Shown piece by piece: positions 1 through 37,060 of a stretch of DNA of 64,000 nt. Made by a program: the position numbers and the translations under genes. Numbering within the stretch: the stretch's first letter is position 1; the number at the start of each line of letters is the position of its first letter. The stretch comes from Euglena gracilis (taxonomy: Eukaryota; Euglenida; Euglenophyceae; Euglenales), in NCBI GenBank assembly GCA_039621445.1, contig CP154957.1, positions 13,446,947 to 13,510,946 on the forward strand. Reading direction: 5' to 3'. Under the pieces are notes generated by a model, which saw only the letters and a list, made by a program, of their open reading frames with translations, was not told the DNA's origin and did not search any database.

Positions 1-2943
1 CCCCCGACAGCCCCGCCCTCCAGGGCAAGCCGATCCGCGCGCTTGACTGCGGCTGCGCGGTGGGCCGCTCCACGTTTGAGATGGCACGCTTCTTTGAGGA
101 CGTGTGGGGCCTCAGGCAGGGGAAGCCCGAGGCATTGTTAGGCTTGAGGGGCACGAAAGAAGCAAGCCGGACCTCCGGCTGACCGCTGACCGGGGTCCCT
201 TTGATTTCACAGCCCAGGGGTCTGACCAGGCCTGATGTCTGATTATTAATTTTCCATCCGACTCCGTGGTTCGCCGACTGTTGAGTTGACTGCTCTGCCC
301 CATCTTCTTTGCTATCCGGCTTTTCTCTCTGAGGAGTTTCCCTCTCATTTTCCGTTTAACTGGGGGGGGGGTCCACGGGGGTCCAAAATTGTTGTAATTG
401 TTGGTCAATTTGGAATCACCCCAGTGACCCCACCACAGCAATTAGGAACCACCCCAATGGCCCCCCACAGCAATTAGGAAGTATCCCCCCACAGCAATTT
501 AGGAACCACGCCAATGACCCCCCGCAGTAATTAGGAACCCCCCCCCAGAGATCCCCCTGGGCCCGACTTCTCCCAGAGCTTCATTGACGCCGCCAACCAG
601 CTGAAGGCGGAGGGCCGCCGGCCGTACCCCATCCCGGTGGAGGGCGACATCACGAAGCCCGCCGTGGCGGTGGTGGACCCCACACTGGACCGCTCCCGCA
701 CTCCGAGGCCCCGGACCCAACCCATCTGCCCCCCCCCTCGGACGAACGCTCACTTTGCAATGCGAGCTGCCATTTCCTTCCCAGGACATGTTTGTGCGTT
801 TTCCCCCTCCTCGGGTCAACCTTGGGTATGTGAATACAGACACATCACTTATAGAACTGTGGAATTCAGCAGACCCCACGCTTCCCGATGCCCCGTCTGC
901 TGTGCTATTTGGGCGATTTTGGCGATAAAAACGATCACCCAGGGAGGACTATGATTATTGAGAAGTATTTGATACCAGTAATAAACGGAGAGCTGTGTGC
1001 CCGCGGTGTGGGCCTCTCCCCAACCTTTGTCCAGGGCGACGCCTGCAACCTCCAGGCGGCCCAGCTGGGGGGCAAGTTCAGTGTCATCCTGGCCGGGGCG
1101 AGGGCGGGGCTGGTCCCCCATCCCGGATGGAAACCCTGTGGGCGCTGTGTTGATTGTGGCGTCTCCCGGTCTGCCGAATATGCTTTGCATTGCATTTATT
1201 TTGTTTGTATTTGTTTATTTATTTTTTGTGTTTTGTATTTGGTAGATCGTGATTTCACACCGACCGATATATTTGGTGCTTGCTGGCTGTTCCTGTGCGC
1301 CGCAGTGCGAACGGGGGTTTGGGGCCTTTTTGGTGCTGGAGGGAACGCTTGTCAGGGGGACCATGAAACCTTCACCCCCCGACCCCCCCCACCCAACTGC
1401 CCCAACCGTCACAACCGCCCCCAACCGCCCAGATCAGCCCCCCCCCCCCAGTCATGACAGCGGCACTGCCGGTTACTGCCATGCTCACTCCCCCGCCCCG
1501 CCCCCGGCGGCCAACCTGCTGTGCCGCCTGCCCAAGCCGCGGGCCTTCCTGGCCGCGCTGCCGGAGCTGCTGGTGCCCGGCGGGGTGCTGGTGATGCCCA
1601 GCCCCTACACCTGGCTGGAGGCCTACGCCCAGGGCGGGCCGGCCCGGCGCCGGGGCTTTGTCCGGGGCGCTTGTCCCCGCTTCGCACTCTGCGGGTGGGC
1701 TCGGCTCTGCCGGTCGAATGGAGCCGGTTCAATGCGGCATCTTTCGTGAGCCATTTTTCTCATTTTTTTTTGGTTTTGGTTCTTTCCTTTCTCTTCCGGT
1801 CATTCATAATTCTTTTCTTGTGCTTTTTTATGTTTTTTTTTTTTTTTTTTTTGTTTTTTTTCTTTTTCTCTTTTTCTAATTTTTTCGTTTAACCTATTTT
1901 TTTTTTTTCTAATTTTTTCCCCTGACTTTTTGCAGCGTAAGATTGTTGCTGCCCCCCTTTTGTGCTTTTGCGGGGAAGTGGTTCCTCAGCGGTCGCTGCA
2001 TCAGCATCGTGAACGGGTTGCATCGGAGCCGAAGTCGGCCTGGCCCTCCCTGTCCCTACAAAGAAAGGGGACTGGGTCGGCGGCTATTATGATGCGGATG
2101 GCAGTTGGGTCCACATTCTGTTCTTGCGCTCTTCAGTCGTGCTCTTCAAATTTTGATTCTGGTATATTGTTTTCGGCCTCACATGCCCACCCCCATGCAC
2201 ACACAATGCACTCTGAAGAATCAATGTGACAGTAATAACATATTTCCTCTGATCCGTTCCAGTGTGCGTGCTGCTTGAAAAAAAAAAGCCTGTTTTTTTT
2301 TTTAGGAAGATCAGACCCACGCCACCAGGGGGGTTGTATACGCAAGCAGGGGGAGGGGGGTGCGAAAGCGCCCAAGGCGCCGGGGGCTGAAAATCGCCAT
2401 CTTCAAGGGTAACTTGGCTGGGTTGGCCTGACCCAAAACAACCCCTGGAGGGAGGTGCCGCCGGGGTGGGCAAAGACCGCTTGCGACACACACGGACACC
2501 TCCAACACATCAGTAGCGTCGCACATGGAACGATATGTGTGTAGTGCCAGCAAGACCCTCCGGCAAAAGAGGTTTCTCATTCGGATGCGCGTCCAAGCGC
2601 AACCCCGTCCGCTCCTTCGACGAGCTGAAGCGTATCCTCGGCCCTCACTTCGACCTCGTCAAGGAGGTCAACCTGCCGATGCTCATCCACGAGACCGCCC
2701 GCAAGAACCAGCCAGGGGATCCACGTGATGGCCCGGAAGGTTTTTGCCCTTTCAGGACCCCCGTTTCTGGTCGATGGACCCTGTCAGGACCGACTCCGAA
2801 ATGGGACCGGATTCAAGTCCAGTCAGAAACAAACAAACAAAAAACGTACTGGAACAGCAAATAATTTTTCCACCCACCCTGCAGGACTGTCCTGGGTCCA
2901 GTGGACGGTGTCGCACTGCACCGTGTGGCGACTGCGGGGCTGA
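1..2943 (+). CDS. ovoA: ovothiol synthase OvoA, C-terminal methyltransferase part (5'-partial)
   Basis: Ovothiol synthase couples cysteine to histidine with an N-terminal iron domain, then N-methylates the mercaptohistidine with a C-terminal SAM-dependent methyltransferase. Only the methyltransferase half is in the window. Exons: 1-113, 565-701, 1022-~1093, ~1509-1626, 2058-~2108, ~2598-2709, 2900-2943 (TGA). Visible motifs in order: SAM motif I (ALDCGCAVGRS), WGLDFSQSFIDAANQL after joining exons 1 and 2, VEGDIT, FVQGDACNL, ANLLCRLPKPRAFL, PGGVLV, SPYTWLEAYTKKGDWVGGYY, and a C-terminus near IHETARKNQWTVSHCTVW. These agree with the OvoA C-terminal family along its length. Four introns follow the CAG/CTG nonconventional pattern (one as GAG/CTC). 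Introns 3 and 5 are less certain; intron 5 may be GT-AG. The start lies upstream of the window. Confidence 0.9.
114..564 (+). other. nonconventional intron, ovoA intron 1
   Basis: The intron starts AGG-CAGGGG and ends CCCCTG-GGCCC, so CAG is at +4 and CTG at -8. The two ends can pair over six bases. Removing it joins GGC CTC to GAC TTC and gives WGLDFSQ, which matches the family; no GT-AG pair does this as well. The inner sequence has a repeated motif 'ccccacagcaattaggaa' near 430-540. Confidence 0.75.
702..1021 (+). other. nonconventional intron, ovoA intron 2 (GAG/CTC variant)
   Basis: The intron starts TCC-GAGGCCC and ends GGGCCTC-TCCCC. GAG at +4 pairs with CTC at -8 in a seven-base stem. 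The join gives CGC ACA ACC TTT GTC (RTTFVQGD), in frame and family-like. There is no GT near the 5' end. Confidence 0.65.
1627..2057 (+). other. nonconventional intron, ovoA intron 4
   Basis: It starts GCC-CAGGGCGGGCC and ends GGCCCTCCCTG-TCCCT: CAG at +4, CTG at -8, with about ten paired bases. The join gives WLEAY/TKKGDWVGG, the family spacing. The middle holds a T-rich low-complexity run (about 1755-1925). Confidence 0.75.
2710..2899 (+). other. nonconventional intron, ovoA intron 6
   Basis: It starts AGC-CAGGGG and ends TCCTG-GGTCC. The join AAC C/AG TGG gives KNQWTVS, as in the family. Flanks GAACCAGC and GGTCCAGT agree at 5 of 8 positions, as expected of a decayed 8-bp duplication. Confidence 0.75.
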
Positions 2944-4450
2944 CCTCTTCTCACCAGCACACTGCCTTCGCCGCCGTGGCTGCGGACGGTCACTGCTGCT
3001 CTTCCATCGTGTGTCACAGTTGGCTGTCATTTGCATGCCCAAAGCACTGCGCCTGGTGGCCGGAAGGCAATTCGTTTTCTTTTTTCCACCCCACAGCGTT
3101 CACCATCCAGTCTGGGCATCATCCAAAAGGTCCCAAAAATCAGAAAATTTCATCATTTTTGTGCCAAACTTGGCGTTTCTGTGCTTCTTTCGCAGCACGT
3201 TTTTTTTCTCTCTGCCAGGGCTTCGCTTCGCGCCAGCAAAGGGGTGATCTTTATTTTTGGTTTTTTTTTCGAGTCGGCCTGGGGGGGGGGGGCGTCCAAC
3301 GAACACCCTCTGTTCAGACTGCAACTTTTGCATCTGACTGTTTCGCTGGGCATGGGGGAGGTATAAAATTGGCAGGAGTTCTTACTTTGGGGGGAAGATC
3401 GGGATATGGGGGGTTTCATTCCCTCTGTCCCGGTCGCTGTATTGGACTCGCCCTCTGCCCCAGGCGCCGGCCATCGCTGGGCACTGCCTTTGGGAGTCCC
3501 GCAGCTCCGCCATGTTCTCAACGCCACCCCGGCCTCACACAGACCCCCTTGGCGGATACTGGCCACCGCGTTGCTGATGAACCCCCGACGTCCTTGCTCA
3601 GCCTCTTGTGTCACAGATAAAGGGACACCGGGGACTATTGACAGGAATTGATTGGTTCAAAAAATGTTGATGAAAGCCTGTGCTGTGCTTGAGCAGACGG
3701 GCAAGCGCAAAAAATTCATCCCACTCCTCTCTTCACTCTACAACGGATGGGATGGCTTGTTTGCCCAGCCTCGGTCACTGATGGTATGGTGAATCGAGGG
3801 GGTGAAGGCTGAGTGGCAGACGACACCAACACGTCCAGTATTTGGAGTGTTGGGGTAGTACGCCACTTAATCAGGCTTTCGCCTGAGGATTTGCAGTCCC
3901 CCCCCCCAGGGGGTTTGACTGCAACTAGTGCAACCAGGTCTGGCCAGTGGAAATCCCAGTGGACCCCCGGGGGGGGGGGAGGGGTTGCAAGTAGTGCAGA
4001 CTGTGAGAATTTTTTCTCTTGTGACCAGCCCGAAGTGCCAGTAAAAATGTTTTGGTCCCAATTTTTGGGTTGTTTTTGGAAACAAAATCAGCCCAGTAAA
4101 CACATTTAAAACCATTTCCACCTGGGCCCCCAGTGCCGGAGGAATAATTTTCCAGTCGCGGGGACCACCAGACCCCCCCCCCCGGGTCTACCTTGTGGAT
4201 TTTTTTCTAGTGGCTGGTAAAATGGCTAATTAGTGGACCCCCCTCGGGGTCTTTTAGCAAAAGCCTGCACGCAACCCAGCGCCTGGCAGACAGACAGCAG
4301 CCTCTCCAGCTAACCGCCACCGATGACCCGGCCCTTCCCAGGTTGGCCTGCCTCCCGCCCGCCTCGCCGTCCGGCCCCCGCCGGGGCTGCGTCGAGTGTG
4401 CCCGGCCCCCGCCCCGCTGCTGATGCGGCGGGCCGCGCCGTGACGGGGCG
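2944..4450. other. intergenic or intron sequence without recognised coding
   Basis: About 1.5 kb without a recognisable exon. It holds T-rich stretches and poly-G runs (3280-3292, 3970-3980). Around 3913-4010 two similar arms in inverted orientation (GACTGCAACTAGTGCAAC and a relative) surround a poly-G centre, probably a small fold-back element. Confidence 0.4.
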
Positions 4451-30617
<26,167 letters not shown>

Positions 30618-30919
30618 AGCCAAAAATTATCCTGAGCACAGTCCAGGAGCTGGTGCCCACAATCCGTTGCTGGTCACTGGCCACCATGTGTGCGTTGGTG
30701 CCTCGAATCTGATTGCCGACGAACTGCGTTCTGCAATCAGAACCAGATGTTTTTTTAGTCTTGGACCCCGGGGGGAGGGTGGGTGGGTCCGGCCGAGCCC
30801 CTAAGGGGGGGGGTCCCCCCAGGGGGGAGTAGGGTCGAAATTTTTTGAAAAAGGTGCTATTTTAGGCATTTTTTGCGATTTTTGGCCATTTTCGGGGGAA
30901 ATTGAGTGGGTCTCCCGGG

Positions 30920-32095
30920 ACCAGGCACCTATGCCGACCGCAGCCGACCGCAGCCGACCGCAGCCGACCGCGGCCGACCGCAGGTTTCAGGACTGTCATA
31001 GGTGGGGTGCCGACCGCAGCCGACCGCAGCCGACCGCAGCCGACCGCGCAACTTTTTTCTAATTGATGTCAGTTTTTCAGTGAGAATGAGGAATTAGGCT
31101 CATTTTTATCCCAGATGTTGAGATTTTTCTGGCTCATCTGGCTCATGTTGCCACTTTTGGCCACTTTTGGCCACTTTTGGCCATTTTTGGTCGCTTTTGT
31201 CCCCTTTTGGCCCATTTGCTACCATAATTCACCCATTTTGACCTATTTTGACCATTTTTGGTCACTTTTTGCCCACTTCTTGTAATTTTGGGCCATTTTG
31301 CTGCTCTTGGGCCATTTTGGGCCATTTAGGGCCATTTTTGACCATTTAAAGCCATTTTCGACCTTTTCTTTTGTTATTTTTGCCCATTTTTTGGTCTCTT
31401 TTTGGTCCAATTTGACCATTTTGAGCATTTTGCGCCAGTTTGTTGCCAAAAGTGAACAAAAGCTGCTAAAGTGACCCAAATCGGCCAAAAGCAGGGTCAT
31501 TTTGGGCCATTTTGGGGCATTATTTTTGTTATTTTTGCATGCTTTTGGAACTTCTGGCCATTTTAACCATGTTTTGCCACTTTAAGGCCATTTTTAGGTC
31601 ACATTTGACTGCTCTTGATGTCAAAAGTAACAAAAAGACGTTTAAAGTGGCCTGAAAGTGGCCAGAAGTGGGTAAAAATGGCCAAAAGCAGAGAAAAGTG
31701 GTCAAAAGTGGGTTAAAGAGGCCAAAAATGGTCAAAAGAGGTCAAAGCAAAGCAAAAGCTGGCCAAAAGCAGCCAAAGCCCAGCAAAAAGTGGGCAAAAA
31801 CAACAAAAGTGACCAAAAGAAAGCAAAAGGCAGGAAATAATGGGCAAAGGCAGCAAAAAAAGTCGGCAACAGTGGCCAAAAGCAGTCCAAAAGCATCAAA
31901 AACTGGCCAAAAGCAGCGAAAAGTGGCCAAAAGTCGGCAACAGTGGATTGTGTGATTGTGATATATGCTCATTTTTTGCTGGCCTGCCCCCCACCTACAG
32001 CCAACTACTTTGCCGACCGCTGCCGACCGCAGCCGACCGCAGCCGACCGCAGCCGACCGCGGGCTAAAATTTGGAATCTGTCATAGGTGCTTGCC
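30920..32095. repeat. composite inverted structure: GCCGACCGCA arrays around a TTTTGGCCA inverted repeat
   Basis: Decamer arrays (gccgaccgca)n at 30933-31050 and 32012-32062 bracket about 900 bp in which 'ttttggccactt' runs (31140-31600) turn into their complement 'aagtggccaaaa' (31640-31940). CACCTATG at the left and CATAGGTG at the right form outer inverted ends; 'ctgtcataggtg' also occurs at about 30991. Confidence 0.75.
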
Positions 32096-32519
32096 TGGGA
32101 CCCCCCCCCCCCTGGGACCCCCCAGGGGGGGGGCGGTGGGGGGGGGCCTCCTCCCCCCCAGTCGTAAAAAAAAAGCCCTGATCGGAACCCACCATTGGGC
32201 GAACCCCAGTGGCCGGCAGCTCCCACCGCAACCCCGGCGGCCGATTCCCCCGTCCAGAGAACACTGGTACGCCTGCCCTCATCACCAGACCGGGCCGTTT
32301 GCCGAGGGATGGCCCGGACCACGGCCAGAAGGGCTGGGCCTTTTTGCAGCCAGATCACTGTGCGGACGGCTGTGCTGTGTGCCTTCGAAGGGATCATTCC
32401 ACAGCACATCCTGCTCTGTGAGTTCTGTGAGTTCTGTGAGTCTTTGTTCTGTGAGTTGCTCGCTCCCCTTCCTGCCATACCTTGCGGTCTGATACTTTGC
32501 ACATAAAGGTTCGTATGCA

Positions 32520-33065
32520 TGTGTGTAAGTCAGCAACATTCTTCTTGCCCCCCGAGTAGAATCTCCGGGGGGGGGGGGGTAGCATCTCCCGCGTCTGACG
32601 TTCACCCCGTTTCGGTCCCGCGGGCCCCCGAAAGGACGCCGGATCCCGGTGAAAGGGGTTGGCTCCGGGAAGATTCGGCACTCAATTGGAGGGACAGGGT
32701 TAGGGTTCGGATCGTCGTGCCAGAAATTGGCCTCTTGAGGGACCAGGTTAGGCCGGAAGTTAGGATCCCCGTTTCGGGAGAATTTTTAGGTTGCATTTCC
32801 GTCGTAATTTTACCGAAAATTTGACCTAATTTCTGCCTAAGTCGGTCGGAAATGCGGCCTAACCTCCCCCTAAATTCCCAAAAGGGGTGGCCCTTCGGGA
32901 ATCCGGTCGGAACCCTAACCCTATCCCCCCAAAATAACCCCGATTTCCCCCCGAAGGTTGGACGCGGGAGATGCTACCCGGACCCCCCCCCTGTAGGTTC
33001 TACCCACCCCCCGGGGGGGGGGGCAAGTAGAATGTTGCTGCCGTGTGTAATATGTATGGACACAC
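32520..33065. mobile_element. fold-back element with about 100-bp inverted ends and telomere-like cores
   Basis: 'cagcaacattct.cttgcccccc' and 'gtagcatctcccgcgtc' appear at the left and in reverse complement at the right. 'gggttagggttcgg' (32698) and 'ccgaaccctaaccct'-like sequence (32905) sit symmetrically inside. The middle half also folds on itself. Confidence 0.75.
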
Positions 33066-33164
33066 GCATGCGTGTACCACATGAACATTTGGGATGGAGC
33101 GTTCATGTATTTCATTTCTCAAATAACATTAACTCGACCACAAAAGTCCCCCACCCCTAGACAG

Positions 33165-36100
33165 CGCCAGTCATCCCTCCCACCGGCCCACCGCCCCCTA
33201 CGCCGAGGCCGACGAAGAGCAGGCGGCGGACTACGCGGCCCTCCACGTCCCGGGCTTTCCGGTGATCCCCGCAACTCTCTGGGTGGTGGGGGCCCCCCCA
33301 TCCCCATCTGGTGGGTGGGGATGGGGTCCCCCCTTGCCCGTCCTTCCGGCGCCAATTCTTTGATCAAAATTTTCCTTCGGCGCCGAAGGGTGACATGTGT
33401 GTGTGTAACAGGTGTGACAGGTGTGACAGGTGTGGCAGGTGTGACAGGTGTGACAGGTGTGGCAGGTGTGCGGGTGACATGGTGGGTGGGGGGGGGGCTC
33501 GACCTCCCCCCCAGGCCTTCCCGTCCAGCCCTGCCAGCGCCGCGCTGGAGGCGCTCCAGCGGCTGCTGCGGCGCCGCGCCGCCCGCAGTCCCGCCGGAGC
33601 GGCGGCTCCCCCGGCCCGAACCTCCCATGCAGGGCGCCTGTGGTCGGACCTTTGGAGGCACAGAAGGCCAGTACTCCTCAATGGGGATGCCCAAAAAGCG
33701 GTGCCGACACCGCTGGCACCGCTTCACACCGCTGGGACGGAAGGCTTTCTTTTTTTAGGGGGAACCCTTGCAAAAAATTTTACATGTGCTTTTGTTCTAT
33801 ACAGGTTTTTTTGATGGCCACAAATGTTTATGTCACAACGAGATGCTTTCGTGCTTCCTTCTGGGAAATCCCCGCATTTTTTCCCTCAGTATTATTCCAT
33901 GGGTTCCTGTCCCAGCGGTGTCAAGCGGTGCCAGCGGTGTCAAGCGGTGCCCCAGTGGTGCCAAGCGGTGCCCCAGCGATGCGACAGCCCCCCCCCCCTC
34001 AAACACGAACTCCAGCCTATCAACAGTAACCCAGTCCAACTCCAAGCCACCCCACTCAAACCGATCAAACTCGATAAAAATGTTGAGTTTAAATATTTGT
34101 GATAATTTACTGTTTTCAAATATGGTACCTTGCACGTCTCGTTACAGTGGATATCGCCCAATATTAGAGAAAACATCACCCAGTTATTTTGCCTCCTGAA
34201 AGTTTGTGACCAATTATTTGACCCGTACCTCCCACAAAGTTTTTTAAGCAGTACCCAAAACCATTAATTGATTAATCATTTGTTTCACTTCTCCTGAAGC
34301 ATTTTGATGTCAAGTGCTTTCTTACAATAATTTTAATGCAATGTAATCCTCCTATTCATCGAGCAATGATATTTCATTGATCTTTCATTTGGTCTTTTTG
34401 CTCACGACTTATTGATTTTCAAGATTATTCATTATCGCGTTGCTTCTTGTAAAGAGCGGGGGCAAAGTCATTTGGACGGATCTTTCTCGGTTTCCACCCT
34501 GAAAAGTCATTTGGCCATGCAAAGCTTCAGGGCACTGCAAAGTGGTTAGGTATGTATGTGATCTGAATTCGTGTTACTTGCCCTGCACCCCAACAGTGCA
34601 AGTCACACTGGCATGGAATCCATGCAAGAAGAACACACCTCCCAAATAACCCACGCGCGGTTGTTTTTTTTTTGAGAGACCAATTTGGATGAAGCGGCAC
34701 CCCTCCCCCTGAACCAGCCGATCGACATCCCTGACAAAGCCCAGCCACCATTACCACTTGCAGCTTTGTCTTTGTCACGCTGTGGTGCAGGGGAGGTGTT
34801 CCACGGGAGGCTGCGACGGTCGTGGCCGAAACCAAACCCGACGCAAACTCTCACAAGGTAGTCCAGCGCTCACCCCTTCTTGGCCTTTCACTTGGCTGTC
34901 GAGGGGTGGGGGGGAGGTGCGCACGCGGTTTTTTTTCAATGCTTTTAATGCATTTTTTGCGCCTTTCAAATCTGGCAGAATTTTTTGTGTTTCTTGTGTT
35001 TTTTTGTGTGTGTTTTTGTGTTTTTTTTGGCGAAATTTGCGTTTTGTGTGTGTGTTTTTCGCGTCTCTCGGGCTGTGTTGTTCCCCCCCCCTGCCGTCCA
35101 GGCCGCTCTCCCCATATGCCGCCCTGGCCGCGCCCCTCGGCCCCCGCCCCGTCCCCCCGCCGCACGGCACGGGAGTGGCGGGGGGCAGGCTGGGACGACC
35201 CCACCCTTGACGAGCCGCAGGAGGAGGTCGACCCCCGGCACCGCCCACCTCCCGTGGGGCACCCGCCGCCTCCGCGAGAGGGAAAGCCGGGCCCCAGTCG
35301 CTCTCAGGGCGTGCTGGGCTGCACTGGGCTGATGGTTGGCAACTTTTAGCAAATTCCATGCATGGTTGGGAGGGGCCCCCCTGCTGTCCAAGAAACAGCA
35401 CACCGTGGTAGAGGATGCGCTGGGGCTTTGCATTCATGATATAATACATAGCGTCATGATAGATAAAAAAAACCGTTATTACATATTACTATACATTATT
35501 ATATGCATTATATATTATTTATTGTTATATGTTGCATGTATTGTACGTTATTATATTATAATATTTTGTATTATTATATTATTGGCAAGGTTGGTCATGC
35601 CGGTTGGCTCGGCCAGTGGCCGAAGCACAAAGGTGGTTTCTCAAAAAAAAAACCGTCGCCAGCTCCCACCCACCCAGCTGGCCTCAGCCCCGCCAACGCA
35701 CAATCCCCCCCCTTCCCCATCCTCTCGCCGCGAAGCAGCCGCCCTGCCGGCAGCCGCCGCCTGCCCGACGCGCCGCCGCACACGCTGGCGGGCTCCACAC
35801 CGCCCTCCTCGGCCACCTCCCCCCGGGCCTCCCAACCCCAGCCCTACCCCGCTGCCGCCCGTCCGACGCCCTGTGGCTTCGCCTGTGTGCGCTTCGCATC
35901 CGCCGGTTTTCTTAGAATTCCAATATTTCTGGCATGGTGGAAGAGCTCTCTAAGAAAGTCCGCTTTTCTCTCAAATTGAAGCTGTGCCCTCCGACCCTCC
36001 TTTCTGTGGGGTGATGATGGCGGGTGACACACAAGGCCACGGCGTCGCCTCTGGGCCATGGCCTCCTCTCAAGCCCCCCCTGGCCCGCCCATCCCCACGG

Positions 36101-36775
36101 CATCCCAGAGCCAGTCCCTCCAGTCGCTGCCCTCCGTATCTGAGCAGCCCCAAAGCCGGCCGTGGCTTGCAGCGTGGCAGTCTGGTACCTGTCACCTCCC
36201 CCAAAGGCCCTCAGGAACAGCCAGCACCTTTCCCCCATTCCATGCCACCCTCGACAGAGGTCCAATTGAATGAATTATTGTCAGCGCCATTTCAAAAAAG
36301 AATTTCCAAAATAAACATGAAACAAAGCCTGTGAACCAGGACCTGGTGTCAGCATTGTGAAAGTCACCGTACACCACGCAACAGATTGGAGTGCATGTCT
36401 AGGGCTTTTTGGAGGGTTGAAGAAGGCCAAGGATCTTATCCTGCCCCTTCCTCAAAAAGCAATGTCAACTTTGGCAAGAAATGGGGGTTCAAGGTTGTTC
36501 CGTTTGGTATTGTTTGTTCCATTCTTCCATCGTTTGGCATAATCTGACAATTAGGGACATGTTTTCCCTATTTTTCTGGCCGGAGGGGCTGGGCTATCCA
36601 TGCTGGGGGGGAATAGAGTGCAAAAGAAGGCAACGGAGGGTGGAGCAGCAGAGTGAATGGCGAGCAACTCATTTTATTGGTGTGTCCATCGCTGCTCAAA
36701 GGGTGTTGTGTGCCAGAGTGAAGCTCACAAGGGATGGAAAGACAATGATGACGATTGCGATAATGATGATGATGA

Positions 36776-36808
<33 letters not shown>

Positions 36809-36995
36809 TGATGATAATGATGATGCTGATGGTGGTGGTGGTGGTGGTGGTGGTGGTGGTGGCGATGATGATGGTGATGATGATGGTGGTGGTGGTGGTG
36901 ATGATGACGACGACGACGACGACGACGATTGCGATGATGATGGTGGTGGTGGTGATGATGATGGTGGTGGTGGTGGTGGTGGTGGTGGTGGTGAC

Positions 36996-37060
<65 letters not shown>

